Shown here: one piece after another, positions 1-6,214 of the stretch
Position numbering within the stretch: the first letter of the stretch is position 1
How the letters are laid out: every line of letters starts with the position of its first letter
Assembly: GCA_002371295.1 (NCBI GenBank)
Contig: DFGZ01000143.1
Span: forward strand, 1 to 15,943
Direction: 5' to 3'
From: Oribacterium sp. UBA3737
Lineage (GTDB): Bacteria; Bacillota_A; Clostridia; Lachnospirales; Lachnospiraceae
DNA length: 15,943 nt
Position numbers and translations under genes: made by a program
The notes under the pieces: model-generated
What the model was told of the DNA's origin: nothing
Seen by the model: only the letters and a program-made list of their open reading frames with translations
Database searches by the model: none

Positions 1-273
1 CTTGTCAGCCTCCTTTACAGCATCTAGTATGGTCTTGAACTTGGGGGCTGCCTCCTCAATGGCCTTTAAAGGAACATCCTGGTCGTTATCGAGAAGATAA
101 TCATAAATCTTTAATGCGTGCTCCTGCTCCTCCGCTGCCTGAGCCCTGTACCATGCGGCAAATCCCGGGAGATCATTCTGAGTGAAATACTTTGAGATTC
201 CGAGATAAAGATAAGCGGAATAGAATTCCTTGTTTACCTGAGCTGCTAAAAGATCTGCTACTTTTGCGTTCAT
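1..273 (-). CDS. Ferritin, N-terminal 91 residues (runs off the left edge)
   Basis: Iron-storage protein that oxidises Fe2+ and stores it as a mineral inside a 24-subunit shell in the cytoplasm. The frame is open to the first base of the window, so the C-terminal part is missing here. The N-terminus MNAKVADLLAAQVNKEFYSA is typical of bacterial non-haem ferritin. Glu16, Glu49 and His52 (in AAEEQEHA) fall one residue before the E. coli FtnA ferroxidase ligands Glu17, Glu50 and His53. The ATG at 273 has a good Shine-Dalgarno sequence, AGAAGGAG. It lies 61 bp downstream of the flavodiiron gene on the same strand, with no terminator I would trust between them, so co-transcription is likely. Such a pair suits oxygen and iron detoxification in an anaerobe. 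The family call is firm; the FtnA-like subtype is less so because the C-terminal half is outside the window. Confidence 0.93.
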   Translation of the reverse strand, partial: MNAKVADLLAAQVNKEFYSAYLYLGISKYFTQNDLPGFAAWYRAQAAEEQEHALKIYDYLLDNDQDVPLKAIEEAAPKFKTILDAVKEADK

Positions 274-301
274 AATTGTTCTCCTTCTGAAAATTATATT
301 A

Positions 302-316
302 ATGATGTGAGTGTCA
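302..316 (-). repeat. Short dispersed element, copy 1 (TGACACTCACATCAT on the minus strand)
   Basis: This is the first of three copies of a motif whose minus-strand consensus is TTTTGACACTMAYATCAT. This copy matches the last 15 bases and begins 19 nt after the flavodiiron stop codon. Here it also sits in an inverted repeat, AATGATG/CATCATT, around a 7-nt loop. The other copies are at 6153-6170 and 14740-14757. All are on the minus strand just after a minus-strand gene. The function is unknown. Confidence 0.6.
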
Positions 317-334
317 TCATTTATTCCGGAAGAC

Positions 335-1531
335 TTATTTAACTGTTTCTGCCAATGCCTTTGCCAGCTCATCGAGACCGGCCATTGTGTTTTCATCAAC
401 CGAAGAAGTTATGGAAATCATCGGCTCAAGTAAGGTAATATTCTTCATTGTGCCGAGAAGCTCAGTCATCTTTTTCTTTGCCGAAAGTGCCCAGCTTCCG
501 TTCTCAATGATTCCCACTGTTCTTCCTGCCAGATTATGGTTCTTAAGATCCGTAAGGAAGGTGTGCATGTTGTCAAATATCTCTGCATTGTAAGTTGCAC
601 TGGCAAATACAAGAGCCGGATACTCAAAGGCTGCCGAAACAAGATAAGAGACCTCTGTCTTTGAAACGTCATACACCTTCACATCCCTGACTCCCAGTTC
701 CGCAAGCTTCATGGAAAGTATGTCTGCCGCATTTCCTGTGTGGCCGTATACAGAGCCGTAAAAGATGGCAACCGATTTCTTTTCAGGAGTATAGGATGCC
801 CAGCTTTTATAAAGGTCTATAATGGTATCAAGATCCTTTCTCCAGAGATGTGCATGGAGAGGAAGAAGCATCTTCACATCCAGAGTCTCCAGCTTCTTGA
901 GAAGTGCGTTTGTCTGTACGCCGTACTTTCCGACTATATTGGCGTAGTATCGTCTCGCCTCATCCTTCCAGTCATGTTCCCAGTCTACTTCGTCAGCGAA
1001 AATGTTTCCGCTCATGGCTCCGAAAGCTCCGAAGGCATCTGCCGAGAAAAGAGCTCCGGTTGAAGTATCAAAGCTGACTATGACCTCCGGCCAGTGCACC
1101 ATGGCAGCTGTAAAGAAGTTAAGGATATGATGGCCAAGAGGAAGAGTATCCTTTTCCTTAACCACTATTGCATCCACCTTTATATGGTAGAACTGATCAA
1201 TCATCTGGATGGCCTTTTGTGATCCTACTATCTTGAGCTTTGGATATCTGAGAAGCAGTTCCGGTATACAGGAGCAATGATCCGGCTCCATGTGCTGAAC
1301 CACCATGTAATCAAGCTCTCTTCCATCAAGAGCTTTAGTCAGATTATCAAAGAACTGTCTGGAAACAGCGTCATCGATTCCATCCATGAGGCAGGTCTTG
1401 TCATCGAGTATCAGATAATTGTTGTAGGACATGCCTGAAGGCGTTGCATAAGCATTTTCAAAAAGCGCAAGTCTCCGGTCGGAAGCTCCGATCCACCATA
1501 TATCCTTCTCTACTTCACGTATGTTGTACAT
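335..1531 (-). CDS. Flavodiiron protein (FprA-type oxygen/NO reductase)
   Basis: Cytoplasmic A-type flavoprotein that reduces O2 to water and/or NO to N2O, using electrons from rubredoxin or a similar donor. The N-terminal metallo-beta-lactamase-like diiron domain (about residues 1-245) has all the expected ligands: HMEPDH at 80-85, His146, Asp165 and His226. The last three match the numbering of Desulfovibrio gigas ROO. The C-terminal flavodoxin domain (about 252-398) has the FMN phosphate loop YGSVYGHTGN. I chose the second in-frame ATG at 1531 (398 aa), because AAAGGGGG is 9 nt upstream of it but touches the earlier ATG at 1540, which would give 401 aa. It has its own promoter and is followed by ferritin. 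There is no C-terminal rubredoxin domain. O2 versus NO preference cannot be told from sequence. Confidence 0.95.
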   Translation of the reverse strand: MYNIREVEKDIWWIGASDRRLALFENAYATPSGMSYNNYLILDDKTCLMDGIDDAVSRQFFDNLTKALDGRELDYMVVQHMEPDHCSCIPELLLRYPKLKIVGSQKAIQMIDQFYHIKVDAIVVKEKDTLPLGHHILNFFTAAMVHWPEVIVSFDTSTGALFSADAFGAFGAMSGNIFADEVDWEHDWKDEARRYYANIVGKYGVQTNALLKKLETLDVKMLLPLHAHLWRKDLDTIIDLYKSWASYTPEKKSVAIFYGSVYGHTGNAADILSMKLAELGVRDVKVYDVSKTEVSYLVSAAFEYPALVFASATYNAEIFDNMHTFLTDLKNHNLAGRTVGIIENGSWALSAKKKMTELLGTMKNITLLEPMISITSSVDENTMAGLDELAKALAETVK

Positions 1532-1619
1532 TTTAAACATCCCCCTTTCAGATTTTTTGGTTTTCGGGCTTTATTAATTTAAATCAATACTTATAAAATC
1601 CATGAAAACTATTGCTTTA

Positions 1620-1649
1620 ATTATAGCCTAAATAAAAAAAATCTGTCAT
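1620..1649 (-). promoter_or_regulatory. Promoter of the flavodiiron-ferritin unit
   Basis: On the minus strand the -35 ATGACA (1644-1649) and -10 TATAAT (1620-1625) are separated by 18 bp, close to the sigma-A consensus. The predicted transcription start is near 1613, giving a leader of about 80 nt before the ATG at 1531. An inverted repeat, ATTTGT-N9-ACAAAT (1653-1673), lies just upstream of the -35, centred near -50, and could bind an activator or repressor. No convincing PerR or Fur box is visible. Confidence 0.65.
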
Positions 1650-1701
1650 TATATTTGTGAAATAAATACAAATTTGAAAGTTATATCTGCATATTGTTTA
1701 G

Positions 1702-2196
1702 ACGAAAAGATACTTAGAAAAAGGATATTTTACCACCGATGAAGAATCAGATTTATATAGTCTTATCATGAGCATCCCAGAAAGAAATACCTTTATACAT
1801 CGTGATCTCCATCCCGGAAATATCATGCTGATGGACGATGAGCTTATATTGATCGATGTGGATGATTCCGGAGTCGGTCATCCCTTGCTCGATCTTATAG
1901 GAATGTATAAAGTCCATAATGAGGCGTCTAAAACAGGCTGGACTAAACGGGCTATGGGTCTTGGTGAAGATGTACTCGTCCCACTATGGAACACAATCAT
2001 AGAATCATATCTCGGAAATGAGTACAGTGATAAAATACCTGAAGTGAACAGAGTTCTCAAGGGATATGGCATGCTGAACAGTATACTGGGGCTTGCAGCT
2101 ACCTCTTCTATACCTGAGGATGTTAAAGTCGAAAGAATAACAAGGATGAAAAAGGCGCTGTTTTCTGTGATAGATACACTTTATCCCATACCATAA
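1702..2196 (+). pseudogene. 5'-truncated APH-like phosphotransferase (kinase fold)
   Basis: Remnant of an aminoglycoside-phosphotransferase-like kinase. The catalytic loop HRDLHPGN and the downstream metal-binding segment LIDVDDSGVGHPLLDL are intact, and the C-terminal helical part is open to the stop at 2196. The first in-frame ATG, at 1768, has no Shine-Dalgarno sequence. Family-like sequence (KRYLEKGYFTTDEESDLYSL) continues upstream of it to an in-frame TAG at 1699-1701. The nucleotide-binding N-lobe, roughly 90-100 residues in this family, is absent in all three plus frames; that DNA instead holds the flavodiiron promoter. I read this as a gene whose 5' half was deleted. The spacing and motifs recall the small family often annotated TIGR02172, with substrate unknown. 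If translated from 1768 it would give 142 aa that cannot bind ATP normally. A hairpin terminator follows. Confidence 0.75.
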
Positions 2197-2197
2197 A

Positions 2198-2231
2198 CAA
2201 GCCACCTCTTGTAAGGTGGCTTGACTTTTTC
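2198..2231 (+). terminator. Intrinsic terminator between convergent units
   Basis: The 9-bp stem AAGCCACCT/AGGTGGCTT (extendable by one C-G pair) encloses a 6-nt loop and is followed by GACTTTTT on the plus strand. It starts 2 nt after the kinase-relic stop codon, which suggests the relic's original 3' end is preserved. It lies just beyond the alpha-galactosidase stop on the other strand, but the minus-strand side has only a poor U-tract. Confidence 0.8.
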
Positions 2232-2234
2232 TGA

Positions 2235-4427
2235 TTACTTTTTCACGAAATGAAGCTGCACAGCAGGATAATCTCCCTGGGAAAGGTTTATGGCATATCC
2301 TCCGTACATGAGGGCAGCTCCGGTAAATGAGAGCTCTGTGCCTTCAAGCTCATAGACTGCTGTTTCCAAAAGTCCCTTCAGCTTTACATTTTTGATGTGA
2401 GCATTGGCCTCGGGTTTCTTTACAACTATGTTAAGAAGTGCCTCGGATCTGTCAGCCGAAACAAACTCCCATGCCTTGTATATCTCATGATCCTCTCTGC
2501 GGCCGAGTCTATAGTAGTCTCCTCTCTGGATGAGACTGTAGTATCTGTCAAAGGTCTTAATCTGCTCTTTAATGGTCTCACGGTCTTCAGCTGATGTCTT
2601 CGTTATATCAAGCTCATATCCGAAGGTTCCTGACATGGCAACGATGCCGCGGGTATGAAGAGGTGTCGTTCTGCCTGTCTGATGGTTAGGCACTGCAGAC
2701 ACATGGCTTCCTACTGTACTTACAGGGTAACCGAAGGAACTGCCCTCCTGAATCTCCAGTCTTTCGATTGCATCTGTGTCATCAGAGCACCAGATCTGGG
2801 GGCAATAGTACATCATTCCGGCATCGTAACGTCCGCCGCCTCCTGCACAGCCCTCTATCATGAGCTCAGGATAAGCCTTCAGAATTCTGTCTAAAAGAGA
2901 ATAGGTTCCGAGTATAAATCTGTGGGCAGCCTCACCCTGACGATCTGAAGGAAGGTTGTTTGAATAAACATTGCTAATGCTTCTGTTAAAGTCCCACTTG
3001 ATATACGAGATGTGTGCTCCGGAGAGAATCTTGCTGATACAGTCGAAAAGGTAGTCAACAACAGCACTGTTACTCATATCGAGAACCATCTGATTACGTG
3101 ACATGGCAGGAAGTCTTAACGGGTCTCTCAAAACCCATTCAGGATGCTTCCTGAAAAGCCCGGAGTCCTCATTTATCATTTCCGGCTCGAACCAGAGACC
3201 GAACTTCATGCCCATCTTATCAAGCTCGTCGGAAATACGCTTAAGTCCGCCCTGAAGCTTCTTCTCATTGACGAACCAGTCACCGAGACCGGAGTTATCG
3301 TCATCACGCTTTCCGAACCATCCGTCATCCAGAACCATCATTTCGATTCCAAGCTCTTTTGCGCTTCCTGCAATATCAAGTATCTTTTCACTGGTGAAAT
3401 CGAAATAGGTTGCCTCCCAGTTATTGATAAGAACAGGACGTCTCATGTTAAGGTACTTCCTGTCGCAGACATTCTCACGGATTATGTGGTGGTAATTGTG
3501 GCTTAATTCAGTGAGACCTCGATCTGTGAAGGACATGATTACTTCCGGTGTATGGAAGCTGTCGCCGGATTGCAGCTTCCATGAGAAATTCTCATCATTA
3601 ATTCCGGAAACGACCCTTACAGCGCCCGCCTGATCCTCTTCTATCTCAAACTTGTGGTTTCCTGAGTACATGAGCATCATGCCGTAGCATTCGCCTCTGT
3701 CCTCATTGGTATCTCTGTCGCAAAGTATCACAAAAGGATTTTCATGATGGCTGCTCATGCCGCGCTTTGAACTGATTACTGCTATGTTCTGAGTGAGCCT
3801 GTTACGGGTCATGGAACGCTCCATACAGTGCCTTCCTGCGAAGTGTATCTCATCCCAGCATCCGTAAGATATGTCAAGCATTGCAGAGGATGCTTTTCTC
3901 AGGTCAATGCTTCCGTCCGAAACATTTACAAAAGCGGAATGTCTCGTAATGACATCCTTCTCAGGGAAGACGGAATAGTATAGCTTAAGCTGTAAGCCTA
4001 TGACACTGTCCTCCAGTGTGATGACAAGCGTTTCTGCTTCGCTGTCATACTGTCTTACAGAAGGAAGTCCCGGAATTTCAGGTTTTGCATCCAGTATTTC
4101 ATGTGTCTTGTATCTGAAATCACAGCTTCTGCTTCCGTTTTCGGAAATGAGATTTACTGAGCTTATTCTGTAGTCGCCGACATTGGAACCTGAGAACTCC
4201 TGTGGAAGTACATCGATGGAGCGGCCTCTGTCCAGTCTGTTCTCGTAAAGGTTTCCGGAGAATCCTCTGTCTACAGATACAATCTGATAGCTCATATCTG
4301 CACCAAAAGTGTTCCTTCCGTAATAGTTATGTATGAGAAGACCGATCTCATCCACCTGCATCTGATATTCGGTGTTCTTTGTTGTCAGCCTGAAAAGCTT
4401 TTTTGATTCTTCAAAAGTTATTGCCAT
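2235..4427 (-). CDS. GH36 alpha-galactosidase
   Basis: Retaining alpha-galactosidase that removes terminal alpha-1,6-galactose from melibiose, raffinose-family sugars or galactomannan fragments. At 730 aa it has the full family length: an N-terminal beta-supersandwich (about 1-325), a TIM barrel (about 330-640) and a C-terminal beta domain. The nucleophile Asp479 is in KWDFNRS and the acid/base Asp549 is in WCSDDTDA. Both sit 3 residues before the L. acidophilus MelA pair 482/552. LDDGWFG (366-372), GLWFEPEMI (410-418) and CAGGGGRYD (527-535) are further family landmarks. There is no signal peptide, so it is probably cytoplasmic, acting on imported oligosaccharides. CGGAGGG lies 6 nt before the ATG. 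No transporter or regulator gene is adjacent. The leader holds an operator-like dyad at 4502-4518. Confidence 0.95.
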   Translation of the reverse strand: MAITFEESKKLFRLTTKNTEYQMQVDEIGLLIHNYYGRNTFGADMSYQIVSVDRGFSGNLYENRLDRGRSIDVLPQEFSGSNVGDYRISSVNLISENGSRSCDFRYKTHEILDAKPEIPGLPSVRQYDSEAETLVITLEDSVIGLQLKLYYSVFPEKDVITRHSAFVNVSDGSIDLRKASSAMLDISYGCWDEIHFAGRHCMERSMTRNRLTQNIAVISSKRGMSSHHENPFVILCDRDTNEDRGECYGMMLMYSGNHKFEIEEDQAGAVRVVSGINDENFSWKLQSGDSFHTPEVIMSFTDRGLTELSHNYHHIIRENVCDRKYLNMRRPVLINNWEATYFDFTSEKILDIAGSAKELGIEMMVLDDGWFGKRDDDNSGLGDWFVNEKKLQGGLKRISDELDKMGMKFGLWFEPEMINEDSGLFRKHPEWVLRDPLRLPAMSRNQMVLDMSNSAVVDYLFDCISKILSGAHISYIKWDFNRSISNVYSNNLPSDRQGEAAHRFILGTYSLLDRILKAYPELMIEGCAGGGGRYDAGMMYYCPQIWCSDDTDAIERLEIQEGSSFGYPVSTVGSHVSAVPNHQTGRTTPLHTRGIVAMSGTFGYELDITKTSAEDRETIKEQIKTFDRYYSLIQRGDYYRLGRREDHEIYKAWEFVSADRSEALLNIVVKKPEANAHIKNVKLKGLLETAVYELEGTELSFTGAALMYGGYAINLSQGDYPAVQLHFVKK

Positions 4428-4699
4428 AAAAATCCCTCCGATGGTTCATGCCATATGGGCGCTGATGATGTGCTGTAGCCGGAAGCTATATTACATCACC
4501 TGTTTAAGCTGCTTAAACCTGATCTGTTGATTCAAATAACCATTACCTCGCATCATATGATATGAATAAAAAATACGGCTGCAGCGCTCAAGAATATTTG
4601 CCGGTGAGCAATGAGCCATGTACAAGTATACAGTAGATTTTGTTTCTGGAAATCACTTTTTGTTAAATTTTTGATAAATCTCAATGGAGGTTTTAACAT
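4428..4699 (-). promoter_or_regulatory. Alpha-galactosidase 5' region with candidate promoter and weak hairpin
   Basis: No gene is visible on either strand here. On the minus strand TTTCCA and TATACT, 16 bp apart, lie near 4629-4656 and could be a promoter, which would give a leader of almost 200 nt. Within it GGCT/AGCC plus GCTCA/TGAGC (4577-4617) can form an imperfect hairpin followed by TATTTTTT, a possible weak attenuator. A 10-bp palindrome ATCATATGAT lies at 4552-4561 and the perfect dyad at 4502-4518. I do not recognise a known riboswitch class in it. Confidence 0.35.
4502..4518 (-). promoter_or_regulatory. Operator-like perfect dyad before the alpha-galactosidase
   Basis: GTTTAAGC-T-GCTTAAAC is an uninterrupted 8-1-8 inverted repeat ending 75 bp upstream of the galactosidase ATG. 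The length, the single-base centre and the symmetric half-sites with inner GC resemble LacI/GalR-family operators, which commonly control sugar genes in Firmicutes. A weak -10-like TAATAT lies a little downstream. The binding protein is not encoded in the window. Confidence 0.55.
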
Positions 4700-4741
4700 A
4701 AAAATAGTCAGGCACCCGTATTCGATACGGATTACCTGACT
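4700..4741 (-). terminator. Intrinsic terminator of the cation exchanger gene
   Basis: On the minus strand AGTCAGG and CCTGACT form the outer stem and CCGTAT/ATACGG the inner stem, separated by a small internal loop. ATTTTTAT follows. It begins 31 nt after the exchanger stop codon and separates that gene from the downstream galactosidase unit. Confidence 0.8.
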
Positions 4742-4772
4742 TCTCTATATAAAGCATATTGATGAAAAGAAT

Positions 4773-5750
4773 TTATCTTACGATGGCGTATGCCATATCT
4801 GCAAGATAAATTGCAAGCATGAGGCCGCCTTCAACTCTTGAGATCCTTCTGTTACTGATTGAGAATACAAGAGCAATGAGAGTCACAACTACGAGTATCA
4901 TCATGTCTATGCAGGATGCGATGTTGACCTCCACAGGATGGATGGCAGCTGAAAGTCCAAGAATAAAAAGGATATTGAAGATGTTGGAACCTATGGTATT
5001 TCCTATAGCCATGGAAGCTTCCTGCTTTCTTATAGCTACGATGGATGTCACAAGCTCAGGAAGTGATGTTCCGAAAGCAACTACAGTAAGACCGATGAGA
5101 GTCTCTGTCATTCCTGCAGCTCTTGCTATCTCCTTTGCGCAGTAAACCACAACCTGTCCTCCGGCGATGATGATTCCGAGTCCTGTAAGGATCATTATCA
5201 CTGACTTAAGAACACTGTACTGAGGAACATCCTCGGCTTCTTCCTTACTTTTTCTGGCAGCAATAACAAGTGTTGCTATATATCCGATAAGGAGAAACAC
5301 CAGAAGGATTCCAAGAGGTCTTGTGACTACACCTGCATGCTGTGCCACATCAATATTTAAGAAGCCACCGCTCATGAGGATAGGACCGCAGCTTGCTATA
5401 AGAGCAATTATGGTAATGATTATGGAGAAAGGTATATCTCTCTTAATTACAGCATTGTCAACCGCCATTGGCTTCATGACAGCGCATATCCCGAGTATTG
5501 CAAGGAGGTTGAAGAGGTTGGATCCTACAACATTGCTTATTGCGATTTCATTTGATCCCTGGAGTGAAGCGGATGTACTTACTGCCAGTTCCGGAGCGCT
5601 GGTACCGAGAGCAACGATGGTGAGTCCGATGATCAGGCTCGGAACATGGAAAATAGCAGCGATTGAAGAGCTTCCGCTTACGAACATGTCAGCTCCCTTG
5701 ATAAGTGCAAACATTCCAAGTGCAAGAAATAAGATGTACAGTAAAATCAT
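4773..5750 (-). CDS. CaCA-family cation exchanger (YrbG-like), predicted Mn2+-responsive
   Basis: Inner-membrane antiporter of the Ca2+/cation superfamily, 325 aa with about ten membrane segments and the two inverted alpha-repeats. Repeat 1 has GTSAPELAVS with Glu54 (the residue number also found in M. jannaschii NCX) followed by NVVGSNLFN. Repeat 2 has GTSLPELVTS with Glu232 followed by NTIGSNIFN. Annotation by homology would be calcium/sodium antiporter. The upstream leader looks like a Mn2+-sensing yybP-ykoY riboswitch, so Mn2+ export is the more likely physiological role; this is inference from regulation, not from the protein. I chose the ATG at 5750 because GGAGG stands 6 nt before it. 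An earlier in-frame ATG at 5786 would add 12 non-hydrophobic residues and has no ribosome binding site. It is a single-gene unit with its own promoter and terminator. Confidence 0.9.
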   Translation of the reverse strand: MILLYILFLALGMFALIKGADMFVSGSSSIAAIFHVPSLIIGLTIVALGTSAPELAVSTSASLQGSNEIAISNVVGSNLFNLLAILGICAVMKPMAVDNAVIKRDIPFSIIITIIALIASCGPILMSGGFLNIDVAQHAGVVTRPLGILLVFLLIGYIATLVIAARKSKEEAEDVPQYSVLKSVIMILTGLGIIIAGGQVVVYCAKEIARAAGMTETLIGLTVVAFGTSLPELVTSIVAIRKQEASMAIGNTIGSNIFNILFILGLSAAIHPVEVNIASCIDMMILVVVTLIALVFSISNRRISRVEGGLMLAIYLADMAYAIVR

Positions 5751-5827
5751 TTCATACCTCCATAAATTGATAGCTAATGGGTTCATGGCATCTCAGCAAA
5801 GCTGTAGGATTTCGCTTTTTTGTCAAA

Positions 5828-5870
5828 TGTTCATTTGTCCCTTCATGCAAGTAAGATGTAAAAATGAACA
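5828..5870 (-). other. Long-range inverted repeat in the exchanger leader
   Basis: TGTTCATTT (5828-5836) and AAATGAACA (5862-5870) are perfect 9-bp complements about 25 nt apart, located between the riboswitch terminator and the start codon. GTAAGATG (5851-5858) and CACCTTAC (5869-5876) form a competing near-perfect pair. The role is unknown; possibilities are a second control step or an RNA-stability element. Confidence 0.5.
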
Positions 5871-5888
5871 CCTTACTGCTTTATCGCG

Positions 5889-5936
5889 AAAAAAAGCGAG
5901 ACCCCTACTGCCTCAGCAGTAAAAGTCTCGCTTTTT
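5889..5936 (-). terminator. Riboswitch-controlled terminator in the exchanger leader
   Basis: On the minus strand a 12-bp outer stem, AAAAAGCGAGAC with GTCTCGCTTTTT, and an inner stem, TACTGC/GCAGTA with loop TGAG, are followed by a run of seven Ts. It lies about 140 nt before the start codon. Its ascending arm contains the AGCGAGAC segment that is also the 3' strand of the predicted aptamer, so aptamer folding and termination are mutually exclusive. This is the arrangement of a genetic ON switch. Confidence 0.85.
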
Positions 5937-6012
5937 ACAACATATTCCGGGGAACAAGTCCCGTACTGACGAAATATGCAACACCCATGGTGGAAGCTAC
6001 TCCCTTAAACTT
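5920..6012 (-). ncRNA. yybP-ykoY-type Mn2+ riboswitch aptamer
   Basis: The leader begins with AAGGGAGTAGC (minus strand, near 5996-6006), close to the AAGGGGAGUAGC signature. A small hairpin CACC-AUG-GGUG follows. Next is a helix CATATT/AATATG enclosing CGTCA (5967-5971) and a GGGA/UCCC arm followed by CCGG, matching the conserved CGUCA and CCGG loop elements of the class. The 3' strand AGCGAGAC (5925-5932) matches the AGCGAGACC end. P1 can form as AGU-UU-AAG with CUU-UU-ACU through two U-U mismatches. The optional P4 hairpin is missing. The predicted transcription start (near 6013) coincides with the aptamer's 5' end. In the family, Mn2+ binding stabilises P1 and here would release the gene from termination. 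Confidence 0.82.
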
Positions 6013-6019
6013 GTTAATC

Positions 6020-6048
6020 AGTATAGGGTTTTAACATAACAACGTCAA
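6020..6048 (-). promoter_or_regulatory. Promoter of the riboswitch-exchanger unit
   Basis: TTGACG (6043-6048) and TATACT (6020-6025) on the minus strand are 17 bp apart, near-consensus for sigma-A. The start near 6013 leads straight into the aptamer. The rest of the stretch 6049-6152, up to the PRPP-synthetase terminator, is AT-rich and I see nothing else in it. Confidence 0.8.
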
Positions 6049-6152
6049 CAGAGTTTAGAAAGAGTTATCAAATTTTTACATTATTATCATTTTTCAGGAT
6101 ACATATTACACCTGTTTTGTGCTTATTTGTAAAATCAGCTTTAATCATATAA

Positions 6153-6170
6153 ATGATGTGAGTGTCAAAA
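6153..6170 (-). repeat. Short dispersed element, copy 2 (TTTTGACACTCACATCAT)
   Basis: Full 18-base copy on the minus strand, overlapping the last bases of the PRPP-synthetase terminator stem and running on beyond it. It is identical to the copy at 302-316 over 15 shared bases and matches the copy at 14740-14757 at 16 of 18. It starts 45 nt after the stop codon at 6215. Confidence 0.65.
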
Positions 6171-6205
6171 GACCATTCTGCCATATATACAGAATGGTCT
6201 TTTGA
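6165..6205 (-). terminator. Long perfect hairpin terminator after the PRPP synthetase gene
   Basis: A perfect 16-bp stem (TCAAAAGACCATTCTG and its complement) with a 9-nt loop starts 10 nt after the stop codon. The U-rich part, CTTTTGA, is inside the descending arm and pairs with an A-rich ascending arm, so it would work in either direction. Confidence 0.85.
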
Positions 6206-6214
6206 ATTTAGTAT

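Noticed and set aside
293..298. TATAAT (minus strand) just before ferritin as a promoter
   Set aside because: The start would fall inside or next to the ribosome binding site and there is no -35 at proper spacing. Read-through from the flavodiiron gene is more likely.
740..1063. 107-codon plus-strand open frame
   Set aside because: Antisense within the flavodiiron gene; no ribosome binding site and no recognisable domain.
4681..4705. GGAGG followed by TTTTAACATA on the plus strand, as if starting a gene
   Set aside because: No ATG, GTG or TTG follows at a suitable distance, and the next bases are the exchanger terminator hairpin.
5323..5922. 199-codon plus-strand open frame
   Set aside because: It lies antisense to the CaCA exchanger and its leader, has no ribosome binding site, and runs through the riboswitch terminator. 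It is a shadow of the real gene.
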